NCBI GenBank assembly: GCA_964017145.1
Contig: OZ024840.1
Span: 434,001 to 498,000 of the forward strand
Source of the DNA: Agrocybe praecox
Taxonomy: Eukaryota; Basidiomycota; Agaricomycetes; Agaricales; Agrocybaceae
Length of the DNA stretch: 64,000 nt
Direction of reading: 5' to 3'
The notes beneath the pieces were generated by a model that was given only the letters and a program-made list of their open reading frames with translations, was not told the origin of the DNA and ran no database searches. Below, piece by piece: positions 28,752-40,526 of the stretch. The position numbers and the translations under genes were made by a program. Each line of letters opens with the position of its first letter. Within the stretch, counting starts at the first letter, position 1.

Positions 28752-29381
28752 TAAATATAACCTCGTTTGTTTGTCGTTAAAAAGAGTCGATGCACACAGT
28801 GCGATTCGAGTCCGTCCTGGAGAAAGAGGGTCAACAAAATCTGTTGAAGTTGATGGGGAAAGTAGAGACGTACCTGGCTTGGGGTTATAGTCTAGTAAAC
28901 AATGAAGGGTATAAGTACAATGGGATGTAAATTTGCGTGGGAGTGCTGATATGTTTATAGAGCTAGATTAAGAACAATGAAGGATGACCGATGTCGAAAT
29001 CAATGATTCTGTATGGCGCAGAAGCGGCTTTGGACGCTTTATTTGTACTCCAGCGTGTCGCCCCTTGTATTCTAGTGCGCTCTTGTTCTGTTCTTGCTGG
29101 TCCACGGGAGATGAAAATTCGTATAAGAGTAGTGTGAGAGCTGAAAAGTGGGGTTTTAATGAGTTACGTGTAATGATTCCATGCTTTGACCGTTGGTTTT
29201 GATCTTCCTAGTTCCCCCCGACTTGGGAGTCCAAAATAACATAACATGCATGCATATCCGTGCATGGCAACTGTTGCACGTCGCAGCCTGTCCGTTGTCA
29301 AGATGACTAAGCTTAACGGAACATACTCGTTTCAGTATGTAGGGAAAACGACATTCGGACCATACTCAGAAACGGAAAGAA
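28752..29381. other. Intergenic region left of the MITE-like element
   Basis: Presumed promoter and 5' untranslated region of the orphan gene. No other gene is seen. Confidence 0.4.
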
Positions 29382-29899
29382 CTAGGGCTGTGTTAGTAAC
29401 CCGGATGTTAATAACATCGGAGTTTCTCACACGTTAATAACTGTTATTAACATTCCTCACAAAGAGAGGTCGAAAAATGCATGTGAGAAACCTGTGAGAA
29501 ATCTTTAAAAAATCTCAATGCTTTTAGCAGATTTCGCTAGGCTACTCTGAATTCACGACACCAATTATTCACCAAGAATATTTTTGGCAAAGAAAAGCCT
29601 AAAATGGCAGTGCTTATTCAGCTTAATCGGAGAAAATGCTACCTCCATCAGACATTGAAAGCCTTTTTTGGACAGGTTTTGCACCATACAAATCGTTTTG
29701 TTAAAAAAATTATTCTTCGTTTATCTTACTGCGATTTTTCTTCCATTTACATGCCTATTTTTCCAGGATTACATTTATTTACTGTAAGCGCTTACATAAG
29801 AAAATAACATGTTATTAACGTGAGTTTCTCACATCACACAAGCCCAAGCCGAGCCTCACGTTAATAACTGAGCAAAAAACCATTCTAACACAGCCCTAG
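29382..29899. mobile_element. MITE-like non-autonomous DNA transposon
   Basis: A 518-base element bounded by perfect 15-base terminal inverted repeats, CTAGGGCTGTGTTAG at the left and its exact complement at the right. It is flanked on both sides by the direct repeat AAAGAA (29376-29381 and 29900-29905), which I read as a 6-base target-site duplication. The interior is AT-rich and has subterminal GTTAATAAC / GTTATTAAC words in both orientations and the repeated word GAGTTTCTCACA near each end. It encodes no transposase; the 67-codon ORF inside resembles nothing. Such elements are moved by a transposase encoded elsewhere. Perfect ends and target duplication suggest a fairly recent insertion. 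The superfamily is not clear from a 6-base duplication. Confidence 0.88.
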
Positions 29900-32750
29900 A
29901 AAGAACGCGACCAAGACGCGTCGTCCTTGGTGCCAGTGAATGTAGGAAGAGAAAAAAAAGGGCGTCGAACGTATCTAGGGGTGTTGTCAATATGCGCAAA
30001 CAAGATTTGAAGTGGGAGCCTTACATAACACAGTGTGTGACTCAGGCTCATGATGAGAACTAATTTTCTCAACGTATTATTCAAATATTCACGCTATACA
30101 TGAACGAGAAAAATGAAATGAAAATCCCGAATCAGAACTTACGATCAACTTGAGCCTGCCAAAGCAGTGGCAAAAGCTCGTTTTCCGCATCATCGGGAAT
30201 CGCTGGTTTTCCATGTTTTCACGTCATCCTGTCAGTCAGTCCTTCTATCTATCTGCCCGCTCGATGTCCATCTACCTACTTACTCGACCGGAGTCTTGAT
30301 GGTAGTCTCTGCTCTTTGGCAGGGGTATATTTATCACATCGTCATCGATATCGTCTTTTTTAAAAGACATCGACATCTTCCCGTATTACACATATCATAA
30401 GACTTAGAGGTAACAACACATTGATAAACCTACTGCTTAAGGCGGTGTACATACCCACTACAACTAGTATCAGTACTAGTTCGAACCTTTTGCGTGAGAC
30501 TACCGAACCGCGAAATGTATCTGTCGCTTCTGATCGACGTATAAATGTACGCATGTATGTGTGAATGTATGTATGTATGCGGATGTACTCCTATGCATTC
30601 CAGATTGCTGCCAGTGCGTTTTTATACTTACTTTTGTGTTAGTACGTACATGGACTCATCTGGACACCCAAATTATGCCTGAAAGGAAGTGTATTTTATT
30701 CGCAGTCAAGGCACTGCGTAAATCTAGTATTATGGGATAGACAGTACCAGCAATATGCATAGGTCGGATAGGCGCGCATTGATTTGCGTTATACAGACGT
30801 AGACGCGCATCCATCTGGAAATTTCCATAATGGGCGTACGCTTAAAGTATGTACGAACTAAGAACCAAGCTCCGATAAAATGCAACGCCAATCGCAGTTG
30901 AACTTTTTATTATCTATCTGTTTGTTTTGGAATATTAGGCTTCTCAGTTCTTCTAAGAAAACTGAAAATGTAAAGTTTTGCATTTTTTAGCAACGAAAAT
31001 CCCAGTTGCCACCGCCACAACACAGTGGATCCTTGATGTCATACTTAGTTCAAGTCAACAATCATAGATATGTACGTATTTTATAAGACCCCCGATAACA
31101 TTCATGATGTGTAGCTACTGGCTATAATACGACAACACAATACTACCGTATGTATGATGTTATCTAGTTGATATAACGGGTACATATACTCGGAATAGAA
31201 GCTTTAGTTTTATAGTTTTATAGTTCGTGATAAGCGTTGCTCAATCAATAATTCTAAGATCTCTGCCAGTGACGACAATGTTCAAAATAGCCAGGGGCCC
31301 GTCAATGGCTAAGAAACCAGACGCTATGGGGTCGCAATAGGGCGGCCTCCTGAATACTTCGACTGTGCTAGTGGGTAACGCAACATGTATGCGCACAAAA
31401 GATCAATTGAAGGCAGTCTGACTCTGACTCGGAGGGTCCCGAGTCAGTTAAAGTGCCATGAAACGCGATTCCGGAGTCGTGGATACACATTGAAGTACGC
31501 ACGCTAGGACTTGGTGCATGCGCGTTTCATTCATGTTAGTATCGTTGCAGTGCTTCTTCTCTGCGACTCTGCGACTCTCAGCCAAAGTTTTGATGCGGAG
31601 TCGGCCCAAGACAAGTTAGGACTATATTTAGTGCGTGCACAACAGTGACACATTATTCATCAGTACGGCGTAGTAGTAGTATGGCCTCCCATAGATGAGA
31701 TATGACCGTACTATGTCCTCGTTACCTACTCACTATGCTTAGCTCGAACAAGTAAAATAAGGAACGTGAGTAATGATATATTGCATATTAATGAGACGGG
31801 GGAGGCAGGCACTACGTAGGCCGCGCTAAAGGCTCAGAACCCCTATACGGATATACACCTCATTCAAAAGGTTGTCAGGTGGACACAATAGCTGTTTAGT
31901 GTGTAATTACTCGGTAAGTACTCGAATTAAGGGACCAGGAGAGATAGCTGGTACATAATGTTATAAAACTTATGTCAGGATTGTCAGTATCTTCTTGTTT
32001 CCTTCGCGACAGCTTATGGCATACGTTCCAGAAGAGCATAGGATCTCAGAGTCTAATATAGCTGGCTATGTTGTACTCTGCTGTTGACTTTCGAGAAGTC
32101 CTAAGTCAACCGTGTGGGTGACGTAATTGTAGTACCAGTAGGCTCGCATATAAATTAGCAAATATGTGAAAATGACTAAGAAGAGCCTCGCATTCGGATT
32201 AAGGATTATATTATATCCTCAAGCCAAAAAGAACCAGAAATGCTGCGTTGAACACGTCATGCTCTATCTCACGTCCTCTTTTTCTTTCTCGCCTAGTCGC
32301 GTCGCGTCGCGTGAGCTATTTATTAACGTCACGTGTTTATTCTAGACAAATACGATAAGACAAGTTGCAGGGGCGCCAAGCGCTTGAGACTCAAGCTCAA
32401 GCCCAACGAGGCGATTTGTACTTTACTGATTCCCAAGGAAAATACAAAGGCTTAAACGCTCAACCAAGAGGATTCACATACCTACCATCAAGAAGCAAGC
32501 TCAGTCTTCCTTTGTGCCTCGATATCTCTCGTTTTCTCACTGAACCTTTATGCGGCTGATGTCTGATTTTTTGGGAACAACGAGGCATGTCCACTGAACA
32601 GGCCCTACCCCATTTTCTTTTACCCGAAAATTATCATCGTCCCTAATCGCAGCCTTCCACCAACCTTCCATTTCCGTTTACGCTCGCCCAGAAAAAGCTT
32701 TATGGAGAAAAAATCCATCGCAGGCGGCAGGACCCACACTTGCGTCATCT
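29900..32750. other. Long gene-poor stretch
   Basis: About 2.9 kb with no recognisable gene, no long ORF and no tRNA-like B box that I could find. A degenerate ATGT-type simple repeat lies at about 30551-30580. A TCGCGTCGCGTCGCG run and a CACGTG word lie near 32290-32340. Base composition is AT-rich. It may be a graveyard of old elements. Confidence 0.4.
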
Positions 32751-32799
32751 GTCAATAGATGCGGGTTATTGTGTAGTCATATGCCACGAGATGGTCATC

Positions 32800-33591
32800 G
32801 TCTCCACGCTTGGGATCTTTACAGTACTTATATAACCTTCGTGGCGGGGGTTCCGAGTCAATATTCGAGCGGTCACGGTGCACTACTATTACGCTAGCGT
32901 CTTTGAAACTTATTTCTTGTCCGCACTTATCCGCATCACAGAAGGATATATCTTGCACAGGTCTCTGGAGGGTCCAAGACCTTCTAGCCCACTTGAACTG
33001 GGGGCCATCGTCCCGAACCTTCGTAGGTGTTGTATAAACGGCATGAATGTAGAGCAGTTCCTTAACTTGGTCGTAAAAAAACGTGGCCATCAGTAACACC
33101 TACCTGATGTACGACTCAAGACAACGAAGATCTGCTATCAGGCGAACGAGCCACGAACGTGGTTTCAAAACACGCTTTTATCCCGACTTTACTCATAATT
33201 GTGAAATCCCATGCTCTTTGGAGCGGTTCGATTAATGGTGAGTCAATAGCATGCAAGAGGCCTACTTTGACATCTCTGCGTCTCCTGGAACCACGATGCG
33301 CCCACCAGATTACCGACATGGAGGAACAAGAAGTACTATACAGTGTGTATACGCTACTCTATGTCTTTGCAGAAATTCGAGCTTTCTGGGCTCGACGACA
33401 GCGCAATGGAGGGTTTGGTGTCTTGGATGGAGTTGGCTATCCCCAACTATCGTAGTCCAAAGAATCTACGCAACGCCGTTGCTGACATGGGGCTCTATAA
33501 TGTTTTTGATCCTGGTCACTTTGTCGCCTTTGGGAAACTGATACTTCTATGTGGCCAGCATTGCCACACATTGAAATCGATATACTTTTAG
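32800..33591 (+). pseudogene. Possible decayed F-box/LRR-like gene tail
   Basis: Three plus-strand ORF pieces have leucine-rich character: TLASLKLISCPHLSASQKD near 32900-32960, PTLTSLRLLEPRCAHQITD near 33270-33320, and FELSGLDDSAMEGLVSWM followed by ELAIPNYRSPKNLRNAVADM near 33375-33480, ending with a stop at 33591. The last has a good acceptor (CTTTGCAG) just before it. The pieces lie in different frames with stops between them and no F-box upstream, so I read this as a broken remnant of the leucine-rich half of an F-box-type gene. A competing minus-strand frame with an ATG near 33080 also exists, so strand assignment is not secure. Confidence 0.27.
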
Positions 33592-34116
33592 GAGAAGTGA
33601 TTGAATGGTTTCAAGCGCCCCATCGCCTAGCATCGCCGCTATCCTTCATTATTATGCAAAGCATATCTATAATGTAATGGTATATAATGTATTATTGTGT
33701 GGGGTGTCTGTACGCTCATGGTACGTCCTTCTGCCGGTCTTCGAACTCATTCTAATTGCTCGAAAGTAAATCAAGGTTCAAGCGCGCGCCACATATACCT
33801 GAAGTAAACAAATTTACCAAACGGACTTATGCCAAAGAACAGACAATATCGTTGTGGCGTCGGTATTCACACGGCGCTAGCAGGGCGGTCTAATTGCATT
33901 GGTGAAAGACGACAGCATCCCACCTACAGCTGTTGACGCCACATTGACCTTCCCGGTCAAGATACAAGTACCTAACTATATAAATTAAATTAAATTGTCT
34001 GAATAATATAAACCATACTTGTTTCCGTCGAGAAAGAAACATACTACATAAACGCATGCATATCACGAAAGGGCGGAAAACAGGGCGCAACAAAGCAATG
34101 AATCAGAAGCAATTAG
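33592..34116. other. 3' intergenic region of the metacaspase
   Basis: Contains only presumed 3' untranslated sequence. No gene is seen. Confidence 0.4.
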
Positions 34117-36718
34117 TCAGAAGATGAATTGAAGGCTTGTATCCTAAAGAAGGCGAGAGTAATCAGTAACATAGCACGTACGAGTAGCCAATGCCATCCT
34201 GAACTTACGATGTGGTGCGAGCTTCCTAGTTGAGGCTTTTGGCTATATCGAGGGTGCAGAATCATCCTGAACGAAGATGGTCTTGTGTCCGTCTAATAAT
34301 AAAGCATGAAGTTCTACTACGCACCTTATAGATCGAAGCAATTCTTGGTACGTTTGATCGGGTTTAGTTGCTTGAAGGAACGAGAGGAGATAAGCATGTC
34401 ATAGGGACAGGTTACTCGGAACATAAATAACACTTACTTAAAGCACTTATAAAAGCCTGTATGTAAAGCTTGCTTAGCAGGAAAGCTCCGAGTAGTATTG
34501 ATCAAGAGACGAGGAAGGACGTACATGGCTCATGGCACCCACTGCCACTCCTCCTGCGAAGGTGTCTGCACTCGTTTGACCGTCCTTACAGCCAGACCAT
34601 GATATCTATCGAATCGCGCGTGAGTAGTTGCATGATGTGCACAGTAGTAAGATGACATACGACGTCAGCTGGCGTAGCTTTGCGCCTTCTTGCGCCGGCG
34701 CTAACGTGGCTTCCTTTCAAGCGCCCATGAGAAGAATACTATCCGGCTCTTGATTACTACTCAATGGATATCCCCAAGAGCAAAAAACGTACGATGTATG
34801 GAAGATCTACGGTGATTTGTCAGTAACACAAACGGAACTTGAATTAGAAAGCCACAGACCCAGTACAGTCCCAGAGTGACATGCCTTCGGAATTTTTATG
34901 TTAGATTTCCGTTGTGCAGGATATTCATAGATCAGTGATGTTTCTTACGTCAAAAAGACCCTAAAAACAAACACGACTAGTTGAATTCGTGTTTTCTCCG
35001 AGAAGTATGGATATATGTACGTACCGTCAAACGGCACCCCGATGGGAGAGGTTTGACCTATTTTGGACGCCACACCGGTTTCAGAGCAGGACCTTTGAGT
35101 CGTAATCGTTGAATATTGCATTACATACCATCAATTCGTGCATCTCCTACGGTTCGTAGGTGGTAATATAAGTATTCTTCTGCTTGTTAAAAAATAATTG
35201 AGACGTTACATACGTCATCAATAATGTGTCCTTTCGACCTGAAGTCCAGGGGGTATATGACTGATACGCTTGGTGTAAGTATTCCATCGGTCAGTACTCA
35301 ATGACAGCAAGCCATCATACCTTCGTCCCAGCCATCAATCTCATCTCCATCCAAGTCCTTGGTTTGTCCTCCATGTCCCGAATCTGAAATGGAGCATCAG
35401 CAACTTGCAACCCTCAAGATCCGGTTCCAGGCAACTTGCAGTGAAAGAAAAGGGAATCGTTAGTCTTCGCAGAGCGAACAAGCCATCGCATAGCATCGAT
35501 AATATTGCTACGCGTAGGTAAAGATCTCGCGTCTTTTGCATCATCTGTGAGAAGGACAATATCTCCTGGTTGATAGTGGCCATGTCCTGAGTTTTGCCTC
35601 AAAATTAGCCCTGTAGACGGAAATACAAGATATACTCCAAACTCACGGATCAAAAAATCGCGAACATTTTTTGCGTCATTCACGCACCCACGGAGCTCGT
35701 TCTGTTGGCCTCTGTAATTAATTCCGATCTAAACCCATATGTACACGGGATCTTGTCAGTGATATTTTCCAATGATCAATCAATCTATTTACTCACACAG
35801 AGCGCCTTTCTGCGACCATCGCATTTCGAGTACTGAAATCGAGGATTGAGGGGGTCGGGGTGTTGTACGTTCACAGTAGGCCTGTATACCTGTTGTATCG
35901 TCTGTTGAGACTGGCGCAGCGCACTTGGTAAAGTGGGCTGAGAGTGTACACGGGTCCTTGTAGGGGGCTTGAGGAGTGTGTTTGGTATTTCTGTGGGGTT
36001 AGAAGACGAGAAGCGGACGTGAGGAGCCGAAGGTTTCCTTGAAAGATAATGCTTCTGATGATGAGATGCAACAATGGGTGCTGACTGATACGATGTGTAA
36101 GGTGTAATAGGACTCGGTAGTGTTTGTAGCATAGGGGCCGATTGATATGAAGTAGAATGTACTATAGGCGACGGGGGAGCATGGACTATGTGTGTGTGGC
36201 TATGGTGTTTCTTGTGCTTGTGGCTCGATGAATGATGGTTTGAATGATGATGAACGACCTGGATGACCTGAGGAGGCGCATATACTGGTGTTTGTGGTAC
36301 TGCAGATACTGAGCGTGGTACCGGTGCATAATCATAGGATCTACAAGTATAAGTTAGATCCTTAGAACAGATTCATCGACAAAACCTTCCTACGTTTTAT
36401 ACGGCGAAGTCGGTGGTGCTGGGTACGTAGCACTCAAAGTGGATCCATACACGTATGGATTTGGGCTGTATTGAGAATTAACGATGCTGAAAATCGAACT
36501 CAAAATGTTGTCCTTCAAAGATAAACTTTGGAAACTCACGGTACAGGAAACCTAGTCATACAAATCAATAACATGTATCCTCAGAGCAGGGCAATAAAAA
36601 CATACGCAGGACTGGGTGTCCTCATCGGCGGGGGATGGGGAGAACGGCTTCTGCTTCTGCTGTGTTGGTGCTGGTTCATTGCTTCCTGGGACCGTCGGCC
36701 GCTGAGATCCCACATCAT
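34117..36718 (-). CDS. Type I metacaspase (peptidase family C14B)
   Basis: A Cys peptidase cleaving after Arg/Lys, linked in fungi to stress responses and cell death. I can thread about 19 exons from the ATG at 36718, giving near 500 residues. The first ~250 residues are Pro/Gln/Ser/His-rich (SRSRSRSPHPPPMRTPSPA, QVVHHHSNHHSSSHKHKKHH), the prodomain expected of type I enzymes; no zinc finger is seen. The p20 domain starts RKALC-IGINYRGQQNELRG and CVNDAKNVRDFLI. The catalytic His is in FHY-SGHGGQTKDLDGDEIDG and the catalytic Cys in GLFD-ACHSGTVL-DLPYI. The C-terminal p10 part has ISWSGCKDGQTSADTF and ends HHI-DTSLQFIF. Hyphens mark introns. Both catalytic residues are intact. Several exons are only 12-20 bases long, and the intron at 35384-35438 has a GC donor (CACT-GCAAGT). 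The gene is divergent from the kinase-like gene at 37.6 kb. Confidence 0.9.
35384..35438 (-). other. GC-AG intron inside the metacaspase gene
   Basis: The exon ends TTTCACT and the intron begins GCAAGT and ends ATTTCAG (55 bases). Joining them gives FHYSGHGG, the catalytic-His motif. No GT donor nearby gives the conserved sequence, so the minor GC donor is well supported. Confidence 0.82.
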
Positions 36719-37554
36719 CTTTGTGTTTTTTTGAAGGACCGTGTCCAGATAAAGTTCGAAATGAGAGTCAAGAACAAGTTATAAACCTTGGCCGTCCTAG
36801 GCGGCATGTGTCCTTACTTCCCGTGACAGATTTTCTTTGAATCTTTTATGCGCCGCCCGGCAATATCATCCCACACTCGCGCCCCGTGGGCGCTGAGGAA
36901 ACCAAACTGGGTCCGTACTTGTCATTCCTCGGCCACGCTTTCGCCTGTCTTCACCATGCATCAGTGTTCCCTCTTACAAACTCTTACTTTTTGGTATCTC
37001 TTACAGTGTTTCGTGGCACGTAATCTTCGTCATCAGCGCAACTGCGCCCCGCAAGACTTCGGAGGTTTTCGGTCGTGATATGGTATGGTATGCAGCACGT
37101 TCAGAATGGTGATTATAAAAGCGATTATGAAAGCGAAGGTCGGGATAAGTCGATGCGTCAGTCGTAGTGGTAAATTGTAATGCTTTCACCGCCGTTCTCG
37201 GCGGCCGTGTTTGTTGGCGAAGTTCGTTGACTATTTTGGGACAATCGCTTGACTTGGAAGTTGGCAGGCGGTGCGCGCAGCCTGACACTGGATCTTACTG
37301 GATGACTCTGAATATTGCACAGAGGGCATGGGTAATGGGATTCATCGCTTCAAGCACAGGTATCACATATAATATCGATGTGGGAACCTAGTGCTGCAAT
37401 ACCAGCAACTCGTTGAACATGGCCAGGTACACAACAGGTACAGCTCTATTGGTAAATGTTTGTCTGGAGTGGACGTCCATTGTCTGCGGATTAACGTATA
37501 AACGTTGGAAACAACCCAGAAAAGAGATACTCTCTTCAGCCTGACCACATTACC
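36719..37554. promoter_or_regulatory. Shared region between divergent metacaspase and kinase-like genes
   Basis: Both genes point away from this 836-base region, so it should hold both promoters. No repeat or separate gene is seen. Short ORFs in it are not supported. Whether regulation is shared is an inference from orientation only. Confidence 0.4.
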
Positions 37555-38690
37555 ATGGACTTGTCTCTCACTTCCCCTGATAACTCCTTGACTTCGATGA
37601 ACGAAATCCCCTTTGCTATAAGTCGCAACACTGATCTTTACAAGGCATACCTCGGGAAGCATAGAGTAGTTGTCAAAACATGGCGTTTCAACATCTCTAA
37701 AGAATCAAGAAATGTATTTAGAAAGGCAGGTTTGATCGTTATTATCATTGAAATACTCACCGTGACAGTCATCAGAAACTCGAGGGAAGTTTGGCTCAGT
37801 GGAAACTTTCCATGGTGCATCCGCACGTCGAGAAATTTATTGCTCTGGCGCCAATTGAAAATCAATGGACTGGCGTGGGCTTGGTGGTCCATTTCTATCG
37901 TAACGGGAATGCAGTTGAATATCTTCGCTTTCATCCTTTAGCGAACACCTATACTATTGTGAGTTTGTTATTTGAATTTGAATGAGGAGCTCAGCTGATA
38001 CGTTGTGAACATTGAGCTCCAAAAAATTGCGAGTGGCTTGAGATATCTGCATTCTCAACGTCCTCCCATCGTACATGGAAAGCTTCGCGGTGTAAGTCCT
38101 CCTAATATATGTCGATCTTGATGCTAGTTAATGTATACCGTTCAGTCAAATGTCATGATCTCAGATGATGGAGAACCTCTTTTATCAGATATAGGGTTGC
38201 GAAGTTTGCCGTACCTCGACGGCAAAGATAGTTGCGCTCGATATAATTCATGCGAGAACGTCAACGAAGTGAGGTGGATGGCACCGGAGGTCCTCCAAGG
38301 CTCTCAAGAAGATTTCGGAAACGCTCCTTACACATCCTTGACTCCATCGTGCGACGTACACAGCTTTTCAATGACGGCACTTGAGGTCCGTAGTACCCTC
38401 TTCGACTTCAGTCAGTGTTTGGCGCTGATCAATGAGCTATGACCGATCAGCTCATTACTTTGCGACCTCCGTATATGCACAGAAAACATGCAGCAGGAGT
38501 GATAATTGATTTGATAACGGGAGTGAGACCGCGGAAGCCACAATGTACCCATCTGACAGATGCTCTTTGGGACTTGTTGGAGGCTTGCTGGCGTCATGAA
38601 CCTACTGAGCGTCCTGATATAAGTTGTGTTCTGAGTTGGATTGATGTGATATGTGCAAGTAACGCAGTACTACTGGTAAAGAACGAGTGA
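37555..38690 (+). CDS. Degenerate protein-kinase-like protein (pseudokinase)
   Basis: A shortened kinase-domain protein of about 300 residues, related by eye to the tyrosine-kinase-like group expanded in Agaricomycetes. The start is ATG at 37555. The N-lobe keeps RVVVKTWRF, with the ATP-anchoring Lys. A helix begins SLAQWKLSMVHPHVEKF. The catalytic loop reads IVHGKLRG-SNVMISDDGEP, so the HxD aspartate position is Lys. The metal-binding DFG is DIGL. The APE region is intact as VRWMAPEVLQG, and the C-lobe has PRKPQCTHLTDALWDLLEAC W-type sequence with HEPTERPDISCVL. Loss of the catalytic Asp argues that it cannot transfer phosphate normally. It may be a scaffold or a decaying copy. The glycine-rich loop is not evident. 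Introns keep phase. The first can use GTATTT after KESRN or a GC donor after VFRK. It is divergent from the metacaspase. Confidence 0.75.
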
Positions 38691-40526
38691 ATATACTACG
38701 AGGGATGTAATACTCATAGGTCGAAGTAATAATTATTGGCCTGTTTTACAAATGTGCTTAATTATTTCGCCGCTGTCCTGTTGTTCCTTCCCGATCACGT
38801 CTGCGCGACCAGGGGGTTTGCAGGACGTTTGCGGCGCGGAGACCAAAATTCAAACTACGATTGACATACTTACAAAATCTCAAGAACCTCGAAACATTCT
38901 TCTTTCTTTTCAAATACTACCATCTCCCTTTATTTTTCATGTGCCCCGAGTTTCGTTACTGCTTGACACTCTCTATGCTGGACCAGGCTCAGGGTCTCTC
39001 AAATAGCAATGGTAATTCAGTCGCCATCGTCTATGATCGGATTGAAAGTGCATTATACATATGCAGGTCTTTTATGCACTTCGAGGACTACTGGTTTTTT
39101 CCTGCGTGATCATCGAGTCTCGAAGGACTGCCCTACGTTTTTCTCTTCTGACTTTTACTTTAATAATCTGATGTACAGCAATATGGTTTATTATCGACGG
39201 GTTTGATAGTCCTGTGAGGCCTTTTCCCTTATAGGCTTTCTCGCGGCGACGCATTTCATACAATGCTCATACCAAACGCGCATATATGCGCTTTCTTCAA
39301 TCTAGCCTGGGTCTTGTTCTGTCTGGTGCGTTTCCCAATGCCAGTGCTATGATAATTCGCGCGTATTTTTCATCTTATCCTTTAGAAAAGTCCATATATG
39401 CGCTTTATTGGATAGGTACGACTTTTTTTCTCGCATCATTTTCCATCCTTATTCGCTAAGAATCTATGTCGAGACGATCAATCCCCGTACGCTAGCTCAC
39501 CGCTGCTGGCATAACCATATACAACTAACTAACTAAATTGAGCAAGTTATTTCTCTATAATCTCATAGAACCAGATGGTGTACGACATATCTAGCAGTAG
39601 TTTAAGGACACTGCGCCCACGAATCACAGATTCGCGATATCTTACCTTGTAAATTTATTCATGCATCCTGCGACCGCTGTGCATCGCAATGTTGACCAGA
39701 TTTCAGGGTCAAGTTTCAGATCCTCCTCGGTTCTCAGAACTACAACTGAAAGTATGACAACACTCAAAACAACACCCTGTTTCCCAGTCGGACATCGCGC
39801 GACGCGTATCAGGCGCGTCTTTACTATTTGATCAAATTCACCAAATCCGTTTATTAAATGCCGTCATGCTGACGTAACACGCGTTTTGCTTCCGCCTCGA
39901 GGCGCTGACCCCCCAGACACGACCCCGTGACTTAGGTTGGATTTCGTTGATTGGGGGTTGTCTTGTCCCTTCGTTCTCTTCCACGCAAGGCTCCTCCAAG
40001 AAAGTATTCTTCCTGTCTTTATTTGCGCCGCTCTCCTCCAAAGATCCTCGTCGTTTAATCAACGAGTGCCTGGAGAGTAAGCAGTGAGAGACAGAAGACG
40101 TAAAGCAAGGTTGGCTTTTGTCAAGGTAAGTCATTTGCGTCGTCTATAGAAACGGGCGGCGGGCGCTGCATACTAATTAATCTTTTAGAGTTCCTATTCA
40201 CGAAGATTCAACTAACAACAATTATCTACAGTAACGCGGCTGTTCCATTAGCCCAGCACACACGCTACGATTTCACTGAACACGACAACGACAACGAACG
40301 TCTATTCAAGGAAACGATCCAAGAAACCATACTCACCAATTCCCCTCAAGGGATTGGCCGTACAACGATATCATCTCTAACGATAGAGACATTTTTTGTT
40401 ATCCATTTTTATCAATTTCACGACTAAATTCACCGACGACATTTACGTTTACGCTTTTTGAACACGACTCTATTCACGAATACTACAAGATTTACAACGA
40501 CTTACGAATTTTCTACGAAGACCAAC
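38691..40526. other. Intergenic region and 5' leader of the large gene
   Basis: No gene is recognised. The word CATATATGCGCTTT occurs near 39280 and 39390. The last ~330 bases are rich in ACGACA and TTCAC words with no ATG in good context, as expected of the long 5' untranslated leader of the following gene. Confidence 0.4.

Noticed and set aside
28222..28890. 222-codon plus-strand ORF
   Set aside because: It is the antisense shadow of the Ser/Arg-rich orphan gene and has no features of its own.
29604..29807. 67-codon ORF inside the MITE
   Set aside because: It has no transposase motif and the composition of AT-rich non-coding DNA.
36787..36807. Short start exon MPPRTAK before the metacaspase
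   Set aside because: Its phase does not join to the conserved downstream frame. The ATG at 36718 reads directly into the SRSRSRSP segment.
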